Source: Pseudomonas indica NBRC 103045 (GTDB taxonomy: Bacteria; Pseudomonadota; Gammaproteobacteria; Pseudomonadales; Pseudomonadaceae). From it: a stretch of 64,000 bases of DNA. The stretch covers positions 1 to 64,000 of the forward strand of contig NZ_BDAC01000003.1 of assembly GCF_002091635.1 (NCBI RefSeq), read 5' to 3'. Below, in pieces: positions 39,355-50,304 of this stretch (position 1 is the stretch's first letter; every line of letters begins with the position of its first letter). Below the pieces are notes generated by a model. The model did no database searches, was not told the origin of the DNA, and saw nothing but the letters and a program-made list of their open reading frames with translations. The translations under genes were made by a program, and so were the position numbers.

Positions 39355-39372
39355 CTTAACTGACTGGCATTA
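39355..39372 (-). repeat. Right terminal inverted repeat of the IS
   Basis: Perfect inverted copy of 37947-37964, 18 bp. Confidence 0.95.
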
Positions 39373-39383
39373 GCCGCAAGGGC
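39373..39383. repeat. Right copy of the 11-bp target site duplication
   Basis: GCCGCAAGGGC, identical to 37936-37946. Joining the flanks restores a 9-bp stem AAACCGGCC / GGCCGGTTT with T-rich and A-rich flanks, the former terminator between the GDPD gene and sth. Confidence 0.95.
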
Positions 39384-39463
39384 CGGTTTCTTTTTCCAAC
39401 TGCCTGCTCAGAAACTCTCCCGATTCGGCCAATGCCAATCCCGGAGCGCACCGAGAGGTTCCT

Positions 39464-39492
39464 CTCCGACCGGCTCAGGCCACCGGTCGGAG
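39464..39492 (-). other. Stable hairpin right after sth
   Basis: A 10-bp perfect stem CTCCGACCGG / CCGGTCGGAG with a 9-nt loop begins a few nt after the sth stop codon. No T tract follows, so it may protect the message end more than terminate transcription. Confidence 0.55.
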
Positions 39493-39496
39493 CGGC

Positions 39497-40891
39497 TCAA
39501 AAAAGCCTGTTGAGACCGTCGAACGCAGCAACCCGATAAGCCTCGGCCATGGTCGGGTAGTTGAAGGTCGTGTTGACGAAATACTTGATGGTATTCGCCT
39601 CGCCCTTCTGGTTCATGATCGCCTGGCCAATGTGGACGATCTCCGAGGCCTGGTAACCAAAGCAGTGCACGCCGAGGATTTCCAGGGTCTCTCGGTGGAA
39701 CAGAATCTTCAGCATACCCACCGGCTCAACGGCAATCTGGGCGCGCGCCATGCTCTTGAAGAAAGCCTTGCCCACTTCATAAGGCACCTTAGCCTGGGTC
39801 AGTTCACGCTCGTTCTTACCGATGGAGCTGATCTCGGGGATGGTGTAGATACCCGTCGGCACGTCGTCGACGAAGCGCCAGCTATCGTTCTCGACGATGC
39901 TGCCTGCTGCCGAACGCCCCTGGTCATAGGCCGCACTGGCCAGGCTGGGCCAACCGATCACGTCGCCCGCCGCATAAATGTTGCTGACCTCGGTCCGGTA
40001 ATGCTCATCGACCTTGATCTGGCCGCGGCTGTTGACCTTGATACCGATGTTCTCCAACCCCAGCTTGTCGGTGTTGCCGGTGCGGCCGTTACACCAGAGC
40101 AAGGCATCGGCCTTGATCTTCTTGCCGGACTTCAGGTGCAGGACAACGCCGTTATCCACGCCCTCGATGCGCTCGTATTCCTCGTTATGGCGGATGAGCA
40201 CATTGTTATTGCGCAGGTGGTAGCTAAGCGCATCGGAAATCTCGTCGTCGAGGAAGCTGAGCAACTGGTCGCGGTTATCGATGAGATCGACCAACACCCC
40301 CAGGCCACTGAAGATCGACGCATACTCACAGCCGATCACGCCGGCTCCATAGATGATCAGGCGACGCGGCGTATGGCTGAGGGTCAGGATGGTGTCGCTG
40401 TCGTAGACTCGTGCGTGAGTGAAATCGACATCCGCCGGACGATAGGGCCGCGACCCCGTGGCGATCACGATCTGCTGGGCGACCAGCTTTTCCACCATGC
40501 CGTTGAGGCACACCACCTCGATCGTCTGCTCGTCGGAGAAGCTCGCGGTGCCGAAGAAGGTATCGATGCGGTTTCGGGCGTAGTAGCCGGTGCGCGACGT
40601 GACCTGCTTGGCGATGACCTTTTCCGCGCTCTTGAGCACGTCGGGAAAGGAGAACCAGCGAGGCTCACCGATCTGGCGGAACATCGGGTTGGTGTTGAAC
40701 TGCATGATCTGCCGCACGGAGTGTCGCAGCGCCTTGGAGGGGATGGTGCCGAGGTGCGTACAGTTGCCTCCGACTAGCGGACGGTTGTCAACCACCGCAA
40801 CCTTGCGCCCCGCTTTCACGGCATTCATCGCCGCGCCTTCACCCGCCGGGCCCGAACCCAGCACCACGACATCGTAGTTGTAGACCGCCAT
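39497..40891 (-). CDS. sth: Soluble pyridine nucleotide transhydrogenase
   Basis: 464 aa. Cytoplasmic flavoprotein that balances NADPH and NADH. FAD motif [15 protein letters not shown] at the N-terminus, and the region [17 protein letters not shown], where one cysteine of the usual redox pair is replaced by Thr, a hallmark of Sth compared with lipoamide dehydrogenases. NAD motif [15 protein letters not shown]-terminal dimer domain. The ATG at 40891 has AAGGAG 5 nt upstream. A longer in-frame extension upstream is not supported. Confidence 0.97.
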   Translation of the reverse strand: MAVYNYDVVVLGSGPAGEGAAMNAVKAGRKVAVVDNRPLVGGNCTHLGTIPSKALRHSVRQIMQFNTNPMFRQIGEPRWFSFPDVLKSAEKVIAKQVTSRTGYYARNRIDTFFGTASFSDEQTIEVVCLNGMVEKLVAQQIVIATGSRPYRPADVDFTHARVYDSDTILTLSHTPRRLIIYGAGVIGCEYASIFSGLGVLVDLIDNRDQLLSFLDDEISDALSYHLRNNNVLIRHNEEYERIEGVDNGVVLHLKSGKKIKADALLWCNGRTGNTDKLGLENIGIKVNSRGQIKVDEHYRTEVSNIYAAGDVIGWPSLASAAYDQGRSAAGSIVENDSWRFVDDVPTGIYTIPEISSIGKNERELTQAKVPYEVGKAFFKSMARAQIAVEPVGMLKILFHRETLEILGVHCFGYQASEIVHIGQAIMNQKGEANTIKYFVNTTFNYPTMAEAYRVAAFDGLNRLF

Positions 40892-41021
40892 GATTACTCC
40901 TTGAGGACAGGCCGAAGCGCAACCGCTGCCTCGGCAGAACCGGGATCGCAACGATCCCGGCCATCGCTTTCTTATGTGTTCCGGCAGATCCCATCCGACG
41001 CTGGTCGGATGGATGAAACGT

Positions 41022-41258
41022 TCAACGCTTGCTGGCGTCGTAGGCGAGATCGCTGACACCGGCTTTGCCCGGAGCCTTGTCGGCATTCGCCTCTTCGCAT
41101 TTACTGAAATCGCCACCGCAGATCGAGCACTCTTTCTCGATACCGAGGTTAGCAATGCCGCCGCAGGAGCCGGCGATCGGCTTGCGCCCCATGATCACGC
41201 CGATGGCCATGCCCAGGACGACCAGAAGCATGACCGCGAATACGATCAACCACGTCAT
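41022..41258 (-). CDS. nqrM: Na(+)-NQR maturation protein NqrM
   Basis: 78 aa. One N-terminal membrane helix (about residues 3-24) followed by conserved cysteines in SCGG and [14 protein letters not shown], the NqrM (DUF539) pattern. NqrM is thought to deliver iron to the Cys4 site between NqrD and NqrE. It is the last gene of the nqr operon and overlaps apbE by 4 nt. Confidence 0.95.
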   Translation of the reverse strand: MTWLIVFAVMLLVVLGMAIGVIMGRKPIAGSCGGIANLGIEKECSICGGDFSKCEEANADKAPGKAGVSDLAYDASKR

Positions 41259-42283
41259 GGTGTTTCTCCTTGCGCCGCGAACAGCGCATCGAATGCGGGA
41301 GTGCTCCGGGTGACGAAGCCGTCTCCCTCGCGGGTCACGAAGAATGCCGCTATCCCCTCGCGCTCGGCGAAGGCATAGCCGCGCTCGGGACCGAGCACCA
41401 TTAAAAGAGTAGACAGCCCGTCCGCCTGCAGGGTTTCTGCATGCACCACGGTGACCGCCGCCAGCTTGTGGCTGATCGGAGCCCTCGTCTGTGGATCGAG
41501 CGTATGGGAATAACGGCGCCCGTTTTCCTCGAAGTAGTTACGGTAATCCCCCGAAGAGGAAACCCCATAGCCATCCAAGGCAAGAATCTTCTGCGCCACG
41601 CGCTCGCCGCTCTGCGGCGCCTCGATGGCGATTCGCCAGGATGAGCCGTCCGGCTTCTTGCCCACCGCTTTCAGTTCACCTGTCGCCTCAACCAGATAAC
41701 TGGTCAACCCCAGGGATTGAAGCCGTTCGGTAATCCGATCCACCGCATAACCCGCGGCGATACTGTTGAAATCGACCTGGACCGGGGCGTCCTTGCAAAG
41801 CTGATCGCCCTGAATGGAAAGATGCTGATAGCCGAATTGCTCGCGTACCGCGGCAAGTTCTTCGGCACTGGGGACTTTTTCTGCCCTGGCCTTGGGTCCG
41901 AAGCCCCAGAGGTTGAGCAGCGGCTCCAGCGTCAGATCGAACGAGCCCTCGCTGAGTCGCGACAATCGGTCACCGGCCCTCACCAAGGTCAGGATGGGTT
42001 CCGGCATCGCCATGCAGGTGCCGCCAGGCGCTTCGTTGAAACGCTCGATATCGGAATCGTTGCGGTAGGTGGACATCTGGCGGTCGATATCGGCCAGGAT
42101 GCGCTCCACTTCGGGTTGTACCTGCTCGGCACCCGGCATACCCGAGCCGCGTACGTACTTGACCGAGTAGGTGCTGCCCATCGTGGGGCCACCGAAGGTT
42201 TCTACCGTGTCGGAAAACAAGCAGCCCGTCAGGGCCGCCGCAAGTGCGGCGACGCTGACGGGCTTGAGTACTGCAGCAATCAT
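41255..42283 (-). CDS. apbE: FAD:protein FMN transferase
   Basis: 342 aa. Attaches FMN covalently to threonines of NqrB and NqrC. The signal peptide ends in the lipobox LTGC (Cys21), so it is a lipoprotein facing the periplasm. Family segments: TMGSTYSVKY, FNEAPGGTC, GSFDLTLEPLLNLWGFG, VDFNSIAAGYAVDRI and the C-terminal YSHTLDPQTRAPISHKLAAVTVVH. It sits between nqrF (2-nt gap) and nqrM (4-nt overlap). Confidence 0.96.
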   Translation of the reverse strand: MIAAVLKPVSVAALAAALTGCLFSDTVETFGGPTMGSTYSVKYVRGSGMPGAEQVQPEVERILADIDRQMSTYRNDSDIERFNEAPGGTCMAMPEPILTLVRAGDRLSRLSEGSFDLTLEPLLNLWGFGPKARAEKVPSAEELAAVREQFGYQHLSIQGDQLCKDAPVQVDFNSIAAGYAVDRITERLQSLGLTSYLVEATGELKAVGKKPDGSSWRIAIEAPQSGERVAQKILALDGYGVSSSGDYRNYFEENGRRYSHTLDPQTRAPISHKLAAVTVVHAETLQADGLSTLLMVLGPERGYAFAEREGIAAFFVTREGDGFVTRSTPAFDALFAAQGETP

Positions 42284-42285
42284 GC

Positions 42286-43509
42286 TTAGCCGCCGAAGTC
42301 ATCGAGAAGGATGTTCTCCCGCTCTACACCCAGATCGGTCAGCATCTTGATCACCGCCGCGTTCATCATCGGCGGGCCGCACATGTAGAACTCGCAATCT
42401 TCCGGCGCCGGGTGGTCCTTCAGGTAGTTCTCGTACAGCACATTGTGGATGAAGCCAGTCAGGCCGGTCCAGTTGTCCTCGGGCTGAGGATCGGAGAGCG
42501 CCAGATGCCACTGGAAGTTCTCGTTCTCCGCCTGGAGCTGATCGTACTCTTCGACATAGAAGGCTTCGCGCAACGAACGCGCACCGTACCAGAAGCTGAT
42601 CTTGCGCTTGGATTTCAGGCGCTTCAGTTGGTCGAAGATGTGCGAACGCATCGGTGCCATGCCGGCACCACCACCGATGAACACCATCTCGGCGTCGGTA
42701 TCCTTGGCAAAGAACTCACCGAAGGGGCCGTATACGGTGACCTTGTCGCCCGGCTTCAGATTGAATACCCAAGAGGACATCTTGCCCGCCGGAATATGGT
42801 CCTTGCCTGGCGGCGGCGATGCGATACGGATGTTGAACTTCACCAGACCGCGTTCTTCCGGGTAGTTCGCCATCGAGTAGGCACGGATCACGGTCTCGTC
42901 GACCTTGGACACGTAGCGCCACATGTTGAACTTGTCCCAGTCGCCGCGGTATTCGGGCTGGATATCGAAGTCCTTGTAGTTCACCACGTGCGGCGGGCAT
43001 TCCAACTGGACGTAGCCGCCCGCACGAAAATCCACGTTCTCGCCTTCAGGCAACTTCAGAGTCAGCTCTTTGATGAAGGTGGCGACGTTGGGGTTGGACG
43101 CCACCGTGCACTCCCACTTCTTCACGCCGAAGACTTCTTCCGGCACCTCGATCTTCATGTCCTGTTTGACCGGAGTCTGGCAGGACAGGCGCCAGCCCTC
43201 GCCCGCTTCGCGGCGGGTGAAGTGCGACTCTTCGGTCGGCAGCATTTCGCCGCCGCCGCTCTCGACGACGCACTTGCACTGAGCGCAGGTACCACCGCCA
43301 CCACAAGCGGACGAGAGGAAGATGTTGTTTGCCGCCAGGGTTTGCAGGAGCTTACCGCCGGCCGGCACCGTGATGGTTTTCTCGCCGTTGATTTCGATAG
43401 TCACGTCGCCGCTGGATACCAGCTTGGCACGCGCCAGCAGGATGATCACCACCAATGCCAGTACGATGGCGGTGAACATTCCGATGGCCAGGAAAATTTC
43501 GTAATTCAT
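42286..43509 (-). CDS. nqrF: Na(+)-translocating NADH-quinone reductase subunit F
   Basis: 407 aa. NADH entry subunit. N-terminal helix (about 3-27), then a 2Fe-2S ferredoxin domain with cysteines in [15 protein letters not shown] and a later LSCQTPV, an FAD domain ([12 protein letters not shown]) and an NADH domain ([25 protein letters not shown]). It ends in the usual LLDDFGG. It follows nqrE by 15 nt. Confidence 0.98.
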   Translation of the reverse strand: MNYEIFLAIGMFTAIVLALVVIILLARAKLVSSGDVTIEINGEKTITVPAGGKLLQTLAANNIFLSSACGGGGTCAQCKCVVESGGGEMLPTEESHFTRREAGEGWRLSCQTPVKQDMKIEVPEEVFGVKKWECTVASNPNVATFIKELTLKLPEGENVDFRAGGYVQLECPPHVVNYKDFDIQPEYRGDWDKFNMWRYVSKVDETVIRAYSMANYPEERGLVKFNIRIASPPPGKDHIPAGKMSSWVFNLKPGDKVTVYGPFGEFFAKDTDAEMVFIGGGAGMAPMRSHIFDQLKRLKSKRKISFWYGARSLREAFYVEEYDQLQAENENFQWHLALSDPQPEDNWTGLTGFIHNVLYENYLKDHPAPEDCEFYMCGPPMMNAAVIKMLTDLGVERENILLDDFGG

Positions 43510-43524
43510 GTAGTCATCCCTTCC

Positions 43525-44133
43525 TTACAGCTGGACACCGGAGAAGGACATGAAGCCCAGGGACATCAAGCCGATGGTGATGAAGGTGATGCCCAGACCG
43601 CGCAGGCCTTCCGGCACGTCGCTGTACTTGAGCTTCTCGCGGATGCCCGCCAGGGTGGCGATTGCCAGCGCCCAGGACAGACCGGAACCCACGCCATAGG
43701 TGGCACTCTCCGCAAGGTTGTAGTCCCGCTCCACCATGAACAGCGAACCCGCCATGATGGCGCAGTTCACGGTGATCAAGGGCAGGAAGACCCCCAACGC
43801 GTTGTACAGGCTGGGCACGTACTTATCGAGCAGCATCTCGAGGATTTGCACGATCGCCGCGATCACGCCGATGTAGCTGAGCAGGCCGAGGAAGCTGAGA
43901 TCGACTTCCGGCAGACCGGCCCAGGCCAGCGCACCGTCCTTGAGCAGGTAGGTGTAGATCAGGTTGTTGGCCGGCACGGTGATGGCCTGCACCACGATGA
44001 CCGCGATGCCCAGACCGATGGCGGTTTCGACCTTCTTGGAAATGGCGATGAAGGTACACATGCCGAGGAAGAAGGCCAGCGCCATGTTCTCGACGAACAC
44101 GGCCCGCACGAACAGGCTGATGTAATGCTCCAT
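43525..44133 (-). CDS. nqrE: Na(+)-NQR subunit E
   Basis: 202 aa. Integral membrane subunit with six helices, homologous to NqrD. It contributes two of the four cysteines that hold the intramembrane iron centre; the Cys in [11 protein letters not shown] and that in [11 protein letters not shown] are visible. The ATG overlaps the nqrD stop (TAATG). Confidence 0.98.
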   Translation of the reverse strand: MEHYISLFVRAVFVENMALAFFLGMCTFIAISKKVETAIGLGIAVIVVQAITVPANNLIYTYLLKDGALAWAGLPEVDLSFLGLLSYIGVIAAIVQILEMLLDKYVPSLYNALGVFLPLITVNCAIMAGSLFMVERDYNLAESATYGVGSGLSWALAIATLAGIREKLKYSDVPEGLRGLGITFITIGLMSLGFMSFSGVQL

Positions 44134-44801
44134 TAGTAGGCCTCCTTATTGGATACCTGCGGGGCCATCTTGAAGGCAGCGGGCTCGACCTGCTCCTTCT
44201 TCCAGGAGCGCAGGCCCCAGATGATCAGGCCGATCAGGAAGAATGCCGAAGGCGGCAGCAGCAACAGCCCGTTCGGCTGGTACCAGCCACCGTCGTTGAC
44301 TACCGGAATGATCTCGTAACCCATCAGCTTCCCGGCGCCGAACAGCTCGCGGAACGTGCCGAGCACGATCAGCATGGCACTGTAGCCGAGCCCGTTACCG
44401 ATACCGTCGAAGAACGACAGGATCGGCGGGTTCTGCATGGCGAAGGCTTCGGCACGCCCCATCACGATGCAGTTGGTGATGATCAGGCCGACGAATACCG
44501 ACAATTGCTTGGACAGACTGAAGGCGTAGGCCTTGAGGATCTGGTCCACCACGATCACCAGCGACGCGATGATCACCATCTGCACGATCATGCGGATCGA
44601 GCTGGGGATCTGGCTGCGGATCATCGAGATGAACAGGTTCGAGAAGCCGGTTACCAGCGACAGGGCGATGGACATCACCAGAGCGGTCTTGAGGTTCGAC
44701 GTCACCGCCAGCGCCGAGCAGATCCCGAGGATTTGCAGGCCGATGGGGTTGTTGTTCAGAACCGGATTGAACAGTACTTCTTTGATAGTCGGTTGCGACA
44801 T
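44133..44801 (-). CDS. nqrD: Na(+)-NQR subunit D
   Basis: 222 aa. Six-helix membrane subunit paired with NqrE. The iron-binding cysteines are in [16 protein letters not shown] and [14 protein letters not shown]. It starts 2 nt after nqrC and overlaps nqrE by 1 nt. Confidence 0.98.
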   Translation of the reverse strand: MSQPTIKEVLFNPVLNNNPIGLQILGICSALAVTSNLKTALVMSIALSLVTGFSNLFISMIRSQIPSSIRMIVQMVIIASLVIVVDQILKAYAFSLSKQLSVFVGLIITNCIVMGRAEAFAMQNPPILSFFDGIGNGLGYSAMLIVLGTFRELFGAGKLMGYEIIPVVNDGGWYQPNGLLLLPPSAFFLIGLIIWGLRSWKKEQVEPAAFKMAPQVSNKEAY

Positions 44802-44803
44802 GA

Positions 44804-45592
44804 TCAGGCCTCCCCGGCGCGCAGGTTAGCGATAAAAGGACCGAAGCCGTTCTCGCCCAACCAGAAATGCAACAGGTTGTTCACCCCTTTGCTGGTCAGG
44901 GTTGCACCGGCCAAGGCATCGACCTGGTGCACGGCTTTCGGGCTTTGCGGGTCTACACCGCCTTTGACGATATCCACGGCAAGCGTGCCGTCTTCGGCGA
45001 AAAGGGTCTTGCCCGGCCACTGGCCGCGCCATTTCGGGTTGTCGACTTCACCACCCAGGCCGGGCGTCTCGCCATGCTGGTAGAAGCCCATACCGATCAC
45101 GGTGTTGAGATCGCCCTTGATGGCCAGGAACCCATACAGGGTGGACCACAGGCCGTAACCGCGAACAGGCAGGATCAGGGTATCGAGCTGCCCGTCCTTC
45201 TCCACCAGATAGACAGTGGTGTAACGCTCCTGGCGCTTGATCGAGGCGATATCTTCCTCACCCGACAGTACCTTGGACAGCTTCGGGTCCTTGGCTGCCT
45301 TCAACGGGTCGAACGTCTTCGGGTCCTGTGCATCGGTGAATTTGCCGGTCTCGAGGTCGACTACCTTGGTCGTGATGCGGCTGTTGAACAGTTCCTTCAC
45401 TTCACGAGCCGGCATTCCCGGCCGGCCCAGGCCAGCGATGGAGAGAATGCTGCGCTGCTTGTCCAGCAGGCGGTTGTCGAGCTGGGTCGGTTTCAAAGCC
45501 ACGGCTGCGCCGGCAACGAATACCGAGCACACCAGGCAGACCAGGACCGCCACCGTCAGCGTACGGACGGTGGATTCTTTTTGACTAGACAT
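44804..45592 (-). CDS. nqrC: Na(+)-NQR subunit C
   Basis: 262 aa. One N-terminal membrane helix, then a periplasmic FMN-binding domain. FMN is attached by ApbE to a Thr in [12 protein letters not shown], which I place at residue 231. The [23 protein letters not shown] segment is typical. It overlaps nqrB by 8 nt. Confidence 0.97.
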   Translation of the reverse strand: MSSQKESTVRTLTVAVLVCLVCSVFVAGAAVALKPTQLDNRLLDKQRSILSIAGLGRPGMPAREVKELFNSRITTKVVDLETGKFTDAQDPKTFDPLKAAKDPKLSKVLSGEEDIASIKRQERYTTVYLVEKDGQLDTLILPVRGYGLWSTLYGFLAIKGDLNTVIGMGFYQHGETPGLGGEVDNPKWRGQWPGKTLFAEDGTLAVDIVKGGVDPQSPKAVHQVDALAGATLTSKGVNNLLHFWLGENGFGPFIANLRAGEA

Positions 45593-46796
45593 TGCGTGCC
45601 AGCCTCCGCTTGATATTGGCCTGAACGACGAAGTGGTCGATCAGCGGTGCGAACAGGTTGGCGAACAGAATCGCCAGCATCATGCCTTCCGGGAAGGCCG
45701 GGTTGACCACACGGATCAATACGACCATCACACCGATCAAGGCACCGAAGATCCATTTGCCGACATTGGTCATGGAAGCCGACACCGGGTCGGTGGCCAT
45801 GAAGACCATGCCGAAGGCGAAGCCGCCCACCACCATGTGCCAGTACCAGGGCATGGCGAACATCTGATTGGTCTGCGAGCCGATTGCGTTGAACAGCAGG
45901 CTGAGCCCGATCATACCGATCATCACACCGGCAACGATGCGCCAGGACGCGATCTTGGTCATCAGCAGCACGGCGCCGCCGATGAAGATAGCCAGCGTGC
46001 TGGTTTCACCTACCGAGCCATGCATGGTGCCGATGAAGGCATCCATCCAGGTGATGCCGTGGCCAATCACGTTCTCGATGCCACCCGCAGCGCTCAAGCT
46101 CAGCGCCGTGGCGCCGGCGAATCCGTCAACGGCAGTCCACACCGCGTCGCCGGACATTTGCGCCGGATAGGCGAAGAACAGGAAGGCACGGCCGGTCAGT
46201 GCCGGGTTGAGGAAGTTCTTGCCGGTACCGCCGAAGACTTCCTTGCCGATCACCACGCCGAAGCTGATGCCGAGGGCGACCTGCCAGAGCGGGATGGTCG
46301 GCGGCAGGATCAGAGCGAACAGCACGGAAGTAACGAAGAAGCCCTCGTTGACCTCATGCTTGCGGATCGATGCGAACAGCACTTCCCAGAAGCCACCGAC
46401 GATAAAGGTCACCGCATAGATCGGCAGGAAGTAGGCCGCGCCCTGGACGAAGTTGTCCCACAGGCTATTCGGGTCGAAACCGGCCAGAGCGCCGGTCAGC
46501 GCAAAGCGCCAGCCGTCCTGAGCCGCGAGCAGCTCAGGGTTGGCTGCGAAGATCAGGTTGGCCTGATAGCCGACGTTCCACATGCCGAAGAACATCGCCG
46601 GGAAGGTGCACATCCAGACGGTGATCATCATGCGCTTGAGGTCAATGCCGTCGCGCACGTGAGCAGTCGTCTTGGTCACGCTGCCGGGGCGATAGAAGAA
46701 GGTGTCGATGGCTTCGTAAAGCGCATACCACTTCTCGTACTTGCCACCTTTTTCGAAGTTGTGCTCGATCTTGTCGAGGAATGCTCGAATACCCAT
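45585..46796 (-). CDS. nqrB: Na(+)-NQR subunit B
   Basis: 403 aa. Ten-helix membrane subunit that carries riboflavin and covalent FMN and forms part of the sodium path. The FMN threonine lies in [11 protein letters not shown]. Segments such as [28 protein letters not shown] and [17 protein letters not shown] are typical. It follows nqrA by 3 nt. Confidence 0.98.
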   Translation of the reverse strand: MGIRAFLDKIEHNFEKGGKYEKWYALYEAIDTFFYRPGSVTKTTAHVRDGIDLKRMMITVWMCTFPAMFFGMWNVGYQANLIFAANPELLAAQDGWRFALTGALAGFDPNSLWDNFVQGAAYFLPIYAVTFIVGGFWEVLFASIRKHEVNEGFFVTSVLFALILPPTIPLWQVALGISFGVVIGKEVFGGTGKNFLNPALTGRAFLFFAYPAQMSGDAVWTAVDGFAGATALSLSAAGGIENVIGHGITWMDAFIGTMHGSVGETSTLAIFIGGAVLLMTKIASWRIVAGVMIGMIGLSLLFNAIGSQTNQMFAMPWYWHMVVGGFAFGMVFMATDPVSASMTNVGKWIFGALIGVMVVLIRVVNPAFPEGMMLAILFANLFAPLIDHFVVQANIKRRLARNV

Positions 46797-46799
46797 GGA

Positions 46800-48158
<1,359 letters not shown>

Positions 48159-48271
48159 TTAGAAAGCTTTTTCAGGTACGAACGACACCCTCGAGCCGAA
48201 CGCCGCGACATCGTGCCGCTGGCGTTATCGACATGAATGATGTATTCGAACCCAGGTAAAAAATCCGCTCG

Positions 48272-48300
48272 ATTATAGAGGTCGTCCCCCACACTGGCCA
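48272..48300 (-). promoter_or_regulatory. Sigma-70 promoter of the nqr operon
   Basis: On the minus strand TGGCCA (48295-48300, 4 of 6 to consensus) is 17 nt from a perfect TATAAT (48272-48277). The start near 48265 leaves a leader of about 128 nt before nqrA. Confidence 0.7.
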
Positions 48301-48462
48301 CCCAAGCGCTTGCTTTTTTTATGATTTCCATAAGCCGTCAGGCATCTGGGTCTTGACCAAAAGCAAGGAGAAGGTCAGAAAAAAGACATCACGAAAAACC
48401 GCGCCCGCAGCTATCCGATTCCTTTGATTTTTTCTCTTATCCATTGGTCGAATCCCCGCCCA

Positions 48463-48480
48463 TGTCCTCATATGAGGACA
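48463..48480. promoter_or_regulatory. Perfect 18-bp palindrome, candidate operator
   Basis: TGTCCTCATATGAGGACA is exactly self-complementary (9 + 9). It has no T tract and no loop, so it looks like a protein-binding site more than a terminator. It lies about 165 bp upstream of the nqr -35. No known regulator is assigned. Confidence 0.5.
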
Positions 48481-48553
48481 AGCAGAGGACACCAAGAGGC
48501 CGGAGCCACAATGCCCGGAAAGACGTGACCGGAGCGACTCGGGTCACTCTGAG

Positions 48554-48581
48554 CCCCCCCCCGCGGCATAGCCCCCCCCCC
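48554..48581. repeat. Two poly-C tracts (C9 and C10)
   Basis: Nine C (48554-48562) and ten C (48572-48581) are separated by nine bases. Long mononucleotide tracts are rare elsewhere in this window. They could vary by slippage or form a G-rich structure on the minus strand. Confidence 0.9.
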
Positions 48582-48644
48582 AGCAAGAGCTTCTCGAGCC
48601 GAACCCCTCGGCTTGGCTGGCACCCCAATCAAAATCCACCCCCT

Positions 48645-48676
48645 GAAAAACAAAACGGGAGCCCAAGGCTCCCGTT
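48645..48676 (-). terminator. Intrinsic terminator of gap
   Basis: On the minus strand ACGGGAGCC pairs with GGCTCCCGT around a 3-nt loop and is followed by TTTGTTTTT. It lies 20 nt after the gap stop codon. Confidence 0.9.
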
Positions 48677-48696
48677 CCGTCTTACCGACTCAACCG

Positions 48697-50148
48697 TCAG
48701 GCACGCGGGAAAGCGGGCGGGTTGACGCCAGCCATCTCTTCCATCACGCGCACCACCTGGCAGCTGTAGCCGAACTCATTGTCGTACCAGACATAGAGAA
48801 CGACACGGTTGTCGTTGCAGATGGTCGCTTCGGCATCCACCACGCCGGCGTGACGCGAGCCCACGAAGTCACTGGATACCACTTCCTGCGAGCTGACGAA
48901 GTCGATCTGCTTCTGCAGATCCGAGTGCATGGCCATCTGGCGCAGGTACTCGTTGATCTCCTCGCGGTTGGTGGCCTTCTCCAGGTTCAGGTTGAGAATG
49001 GCCATGGAGACGTTTGGCGTCGGAACACGGATGGCATTGCCGGTCAGCTTGCCTTTCAGTACCGGCAGCGCCTTGGCGGCGGCAGTGGCGGCACCGGTCT
49101 CGGTGATCACCATGTTCAGCGGAGCGCTGCGGCCACGACGACTTCCTTTGTGGAAGTTGTCGATCAGGTTCTGGTCGTTGGTGTAGGAGTGAACGGTTTC
49201 GACATGACCATTGACGATACCGAACTTGTCATTCACCGCCTTCAGCACCGGAACGATGGCGTTGGTGGTGCAGGACGCCGCGGAAACGATCTTGTCGTCG
49301 TCGGTGATTTCGGCATGGTTGATGCCATGCACGATATTCTTCAGGGCACCCTTGCCCGGAGCGGTCAATACGACACGAGCAATGCCCGGACACTTGAGGT
49401 GCTGACCGAGACCTTCGGCATCACGCCATTTGCCGGTGTTGTCCACCAGCAGGGCGTCCTTGATACCGTACTGGGTGTAATCCACCGAGGACGGGTCGTT
49501 GGAGTAGATTATCTGGATCAGGTTGCCGTTAGCGGTCAGGGTATTGTTCGCTTCGTCGATGGTAATGGTGCCGTCGAACGGACCATGCACGGAATCACGA
49601 CGCAGCAGGCTGGCGCGCTTGACCAGATCGTTCTCGGCCCCCTTGCGCACGACGATGGCCCGCAGACGGAGCCCGTCGCCGCCACCAGTCTTCTCGATGA
49701 GGATGCGCGCCAGCAGGCGACCGATACGGCCGAAGCCGTACAGAACGACATCGGTGCCCTCGCGAGGAACGCTGTTCTGCTTGCCGACTACATCGGCCAG
49801 CTCATCACGCACGAACTGCTCGATATTGCGACCGTTACCTTCCGCCTTGAACTTGGCGACCATCTTGCCCAGGTCGACCGATGCGGCCCCCAGCTTGAGC
49901 TCGCTCATGATCTTCAGGATCGGGAACGTCTCGTGCACCGACAGCTCGGTCTCGTCCACCAGGCGGTGACGTGCGAAGCGGTGGGCCTTGAGAATCGCGA
50001 TCACCGAGCGATTGATCAGGCCGCGGCCGTAAATCGACGTCACCACGTTGTTGTTACGGTAGAGCTGACCGATCAGCGGAATCATCGCTTCCGCAAGGGC
50101 TTCACGATCAATCCATTCACCGAGACACTGGTCGGGCTTCTGAGTCAC
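48697..50148 (-). CDS. Glyceraldehyde-3-phosphate dehydrogenase with N-terminal extension
   Basis: 483 aa, about 140 residues longer than standard GAPDH. The Rossmann motif YGFGRIGR begins at about residue 137, the catalytic cysteine is in SAASCTTNAIVP and the catalytic His region is in TVHSYTNDQNLID. The first 130 residues (ALAEAMIPLIGQLYRNNNVVTSIYGRGLINRS...) form a separate helical domain found in a Gammaproteobacteria-type GAPDH subgroup. The start is GTG at 50148 with AAGG 8 nt upstream. The ATG 18 nt earlier has no ribosome site. It is divergent from mfd. A gluconeogenic role is inferred from related pseudomonads. Confidence 0.93.
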   Translation of the reverse strand: MTQKPDQCLGEWIDREALAEAMIPLIGQLYRNNNVVTSIYGRGLINRSVIAILKAHRFARHRLVDETELSVHETFPILKIMSELKLGAASVDLGKMVAKFKAEGNGRNIEQFVRDELADVVGKQNSVPREGTDVVLYGFGRIGRLLARILIEKTGGGDGLRLRAIVVRKGAENDLVKRASLLRRDSVHGPFDGTITIDEANNTLTANGNLIQIIYSNDPSSVDYTQYGIKDALLVDNTGKWRDAEGLGQHLKCPGIARVVLTAPGKGALKNIVHGINHAEITDDDKIVSAASCTTNAIVPVLKAVNDKFGIVNGHVETVHSYTNDQNLIDNFHKGSRRGRSAPLNMVITETGAATAAAKALPVLKGKLTGNAIRVPTPNVSMAILNLNLEKATNREEINEYLRQMAMHSDLQKQIDFVSSQEVVSSDFVGSRHAGVVDAEATICNDNRVVLYVWYDNEFGYSCQVVRVMEEMAGVNPPAFPRA

Positions 50149-50304
50149 GGGCAATACCTTCCACATGTAGGGGCTGAAAAAAGGGGCTACATTATGACGG
50201 CGCGCTCATTCGGCGGCAATCTGCAGCGGACGAAACACTGACAGCGAAACGGCCGGATAGTTACAATCGCTCCGGCCAAAACTAGACCGGAGTCACGACT
50301 GCAC

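Larger units (their letters stand above)
37947..39372 (-). mobile_element. Complete IS4-family insertion sequence
   Basis: 1426 bp, the same length as E. coli IS4 as I recall. Perfect 18-bp terminal inverted repeats TAATGCCAGTCAGTTAAG lie at 37947-37964 and, inverted, at 39355-39372; they are close to the IS4 ends. An 11-bp direct repeat flanks it, fitting the 11-13 bp duplications of IS4. It contains one intact transposase gene. The left end also holds a rightward terminator, and a second terminator-like hairpin precedes the transposase start. It interrupts the terminator between the GDPD gene and sth. Confidence 0.97.
48301..48644. other. Gene-free stretch between nqrA and gap
   Basis: No credible reading frame is found. 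It holds an 18-bp perfect palindrome (48463-48480), two poly-C tracts (48554-48562 and 48572-48581) and a GTGACC / GGTCAC imperfect hairpin around 48525-48547. As I recall P. aeruginosa carries an amino-acid permease gene (aroP1) between nqrA and gap. No remnant of one is recognisable here. Confidence 0.7.

Noticed and set aside
40940-41012. Two hairpins (stems CCGGGATCG/CGATCCCGG and CCATCCGAC/GTCGGATGG) between sth and nqrM
   Set aside because: Neither is followed by a T tract on either strand. They may stabilise RNA, but I cannot claim a terminator or repetitive extragenic element.
48238-48260. T-loop-like GGGTTCGAATA on the minus strand in the nqr leader
   Set aside because: The flanking bases cannot form a T-arm or acceptor stem, so it is not a tRNA or tRNA remnant.
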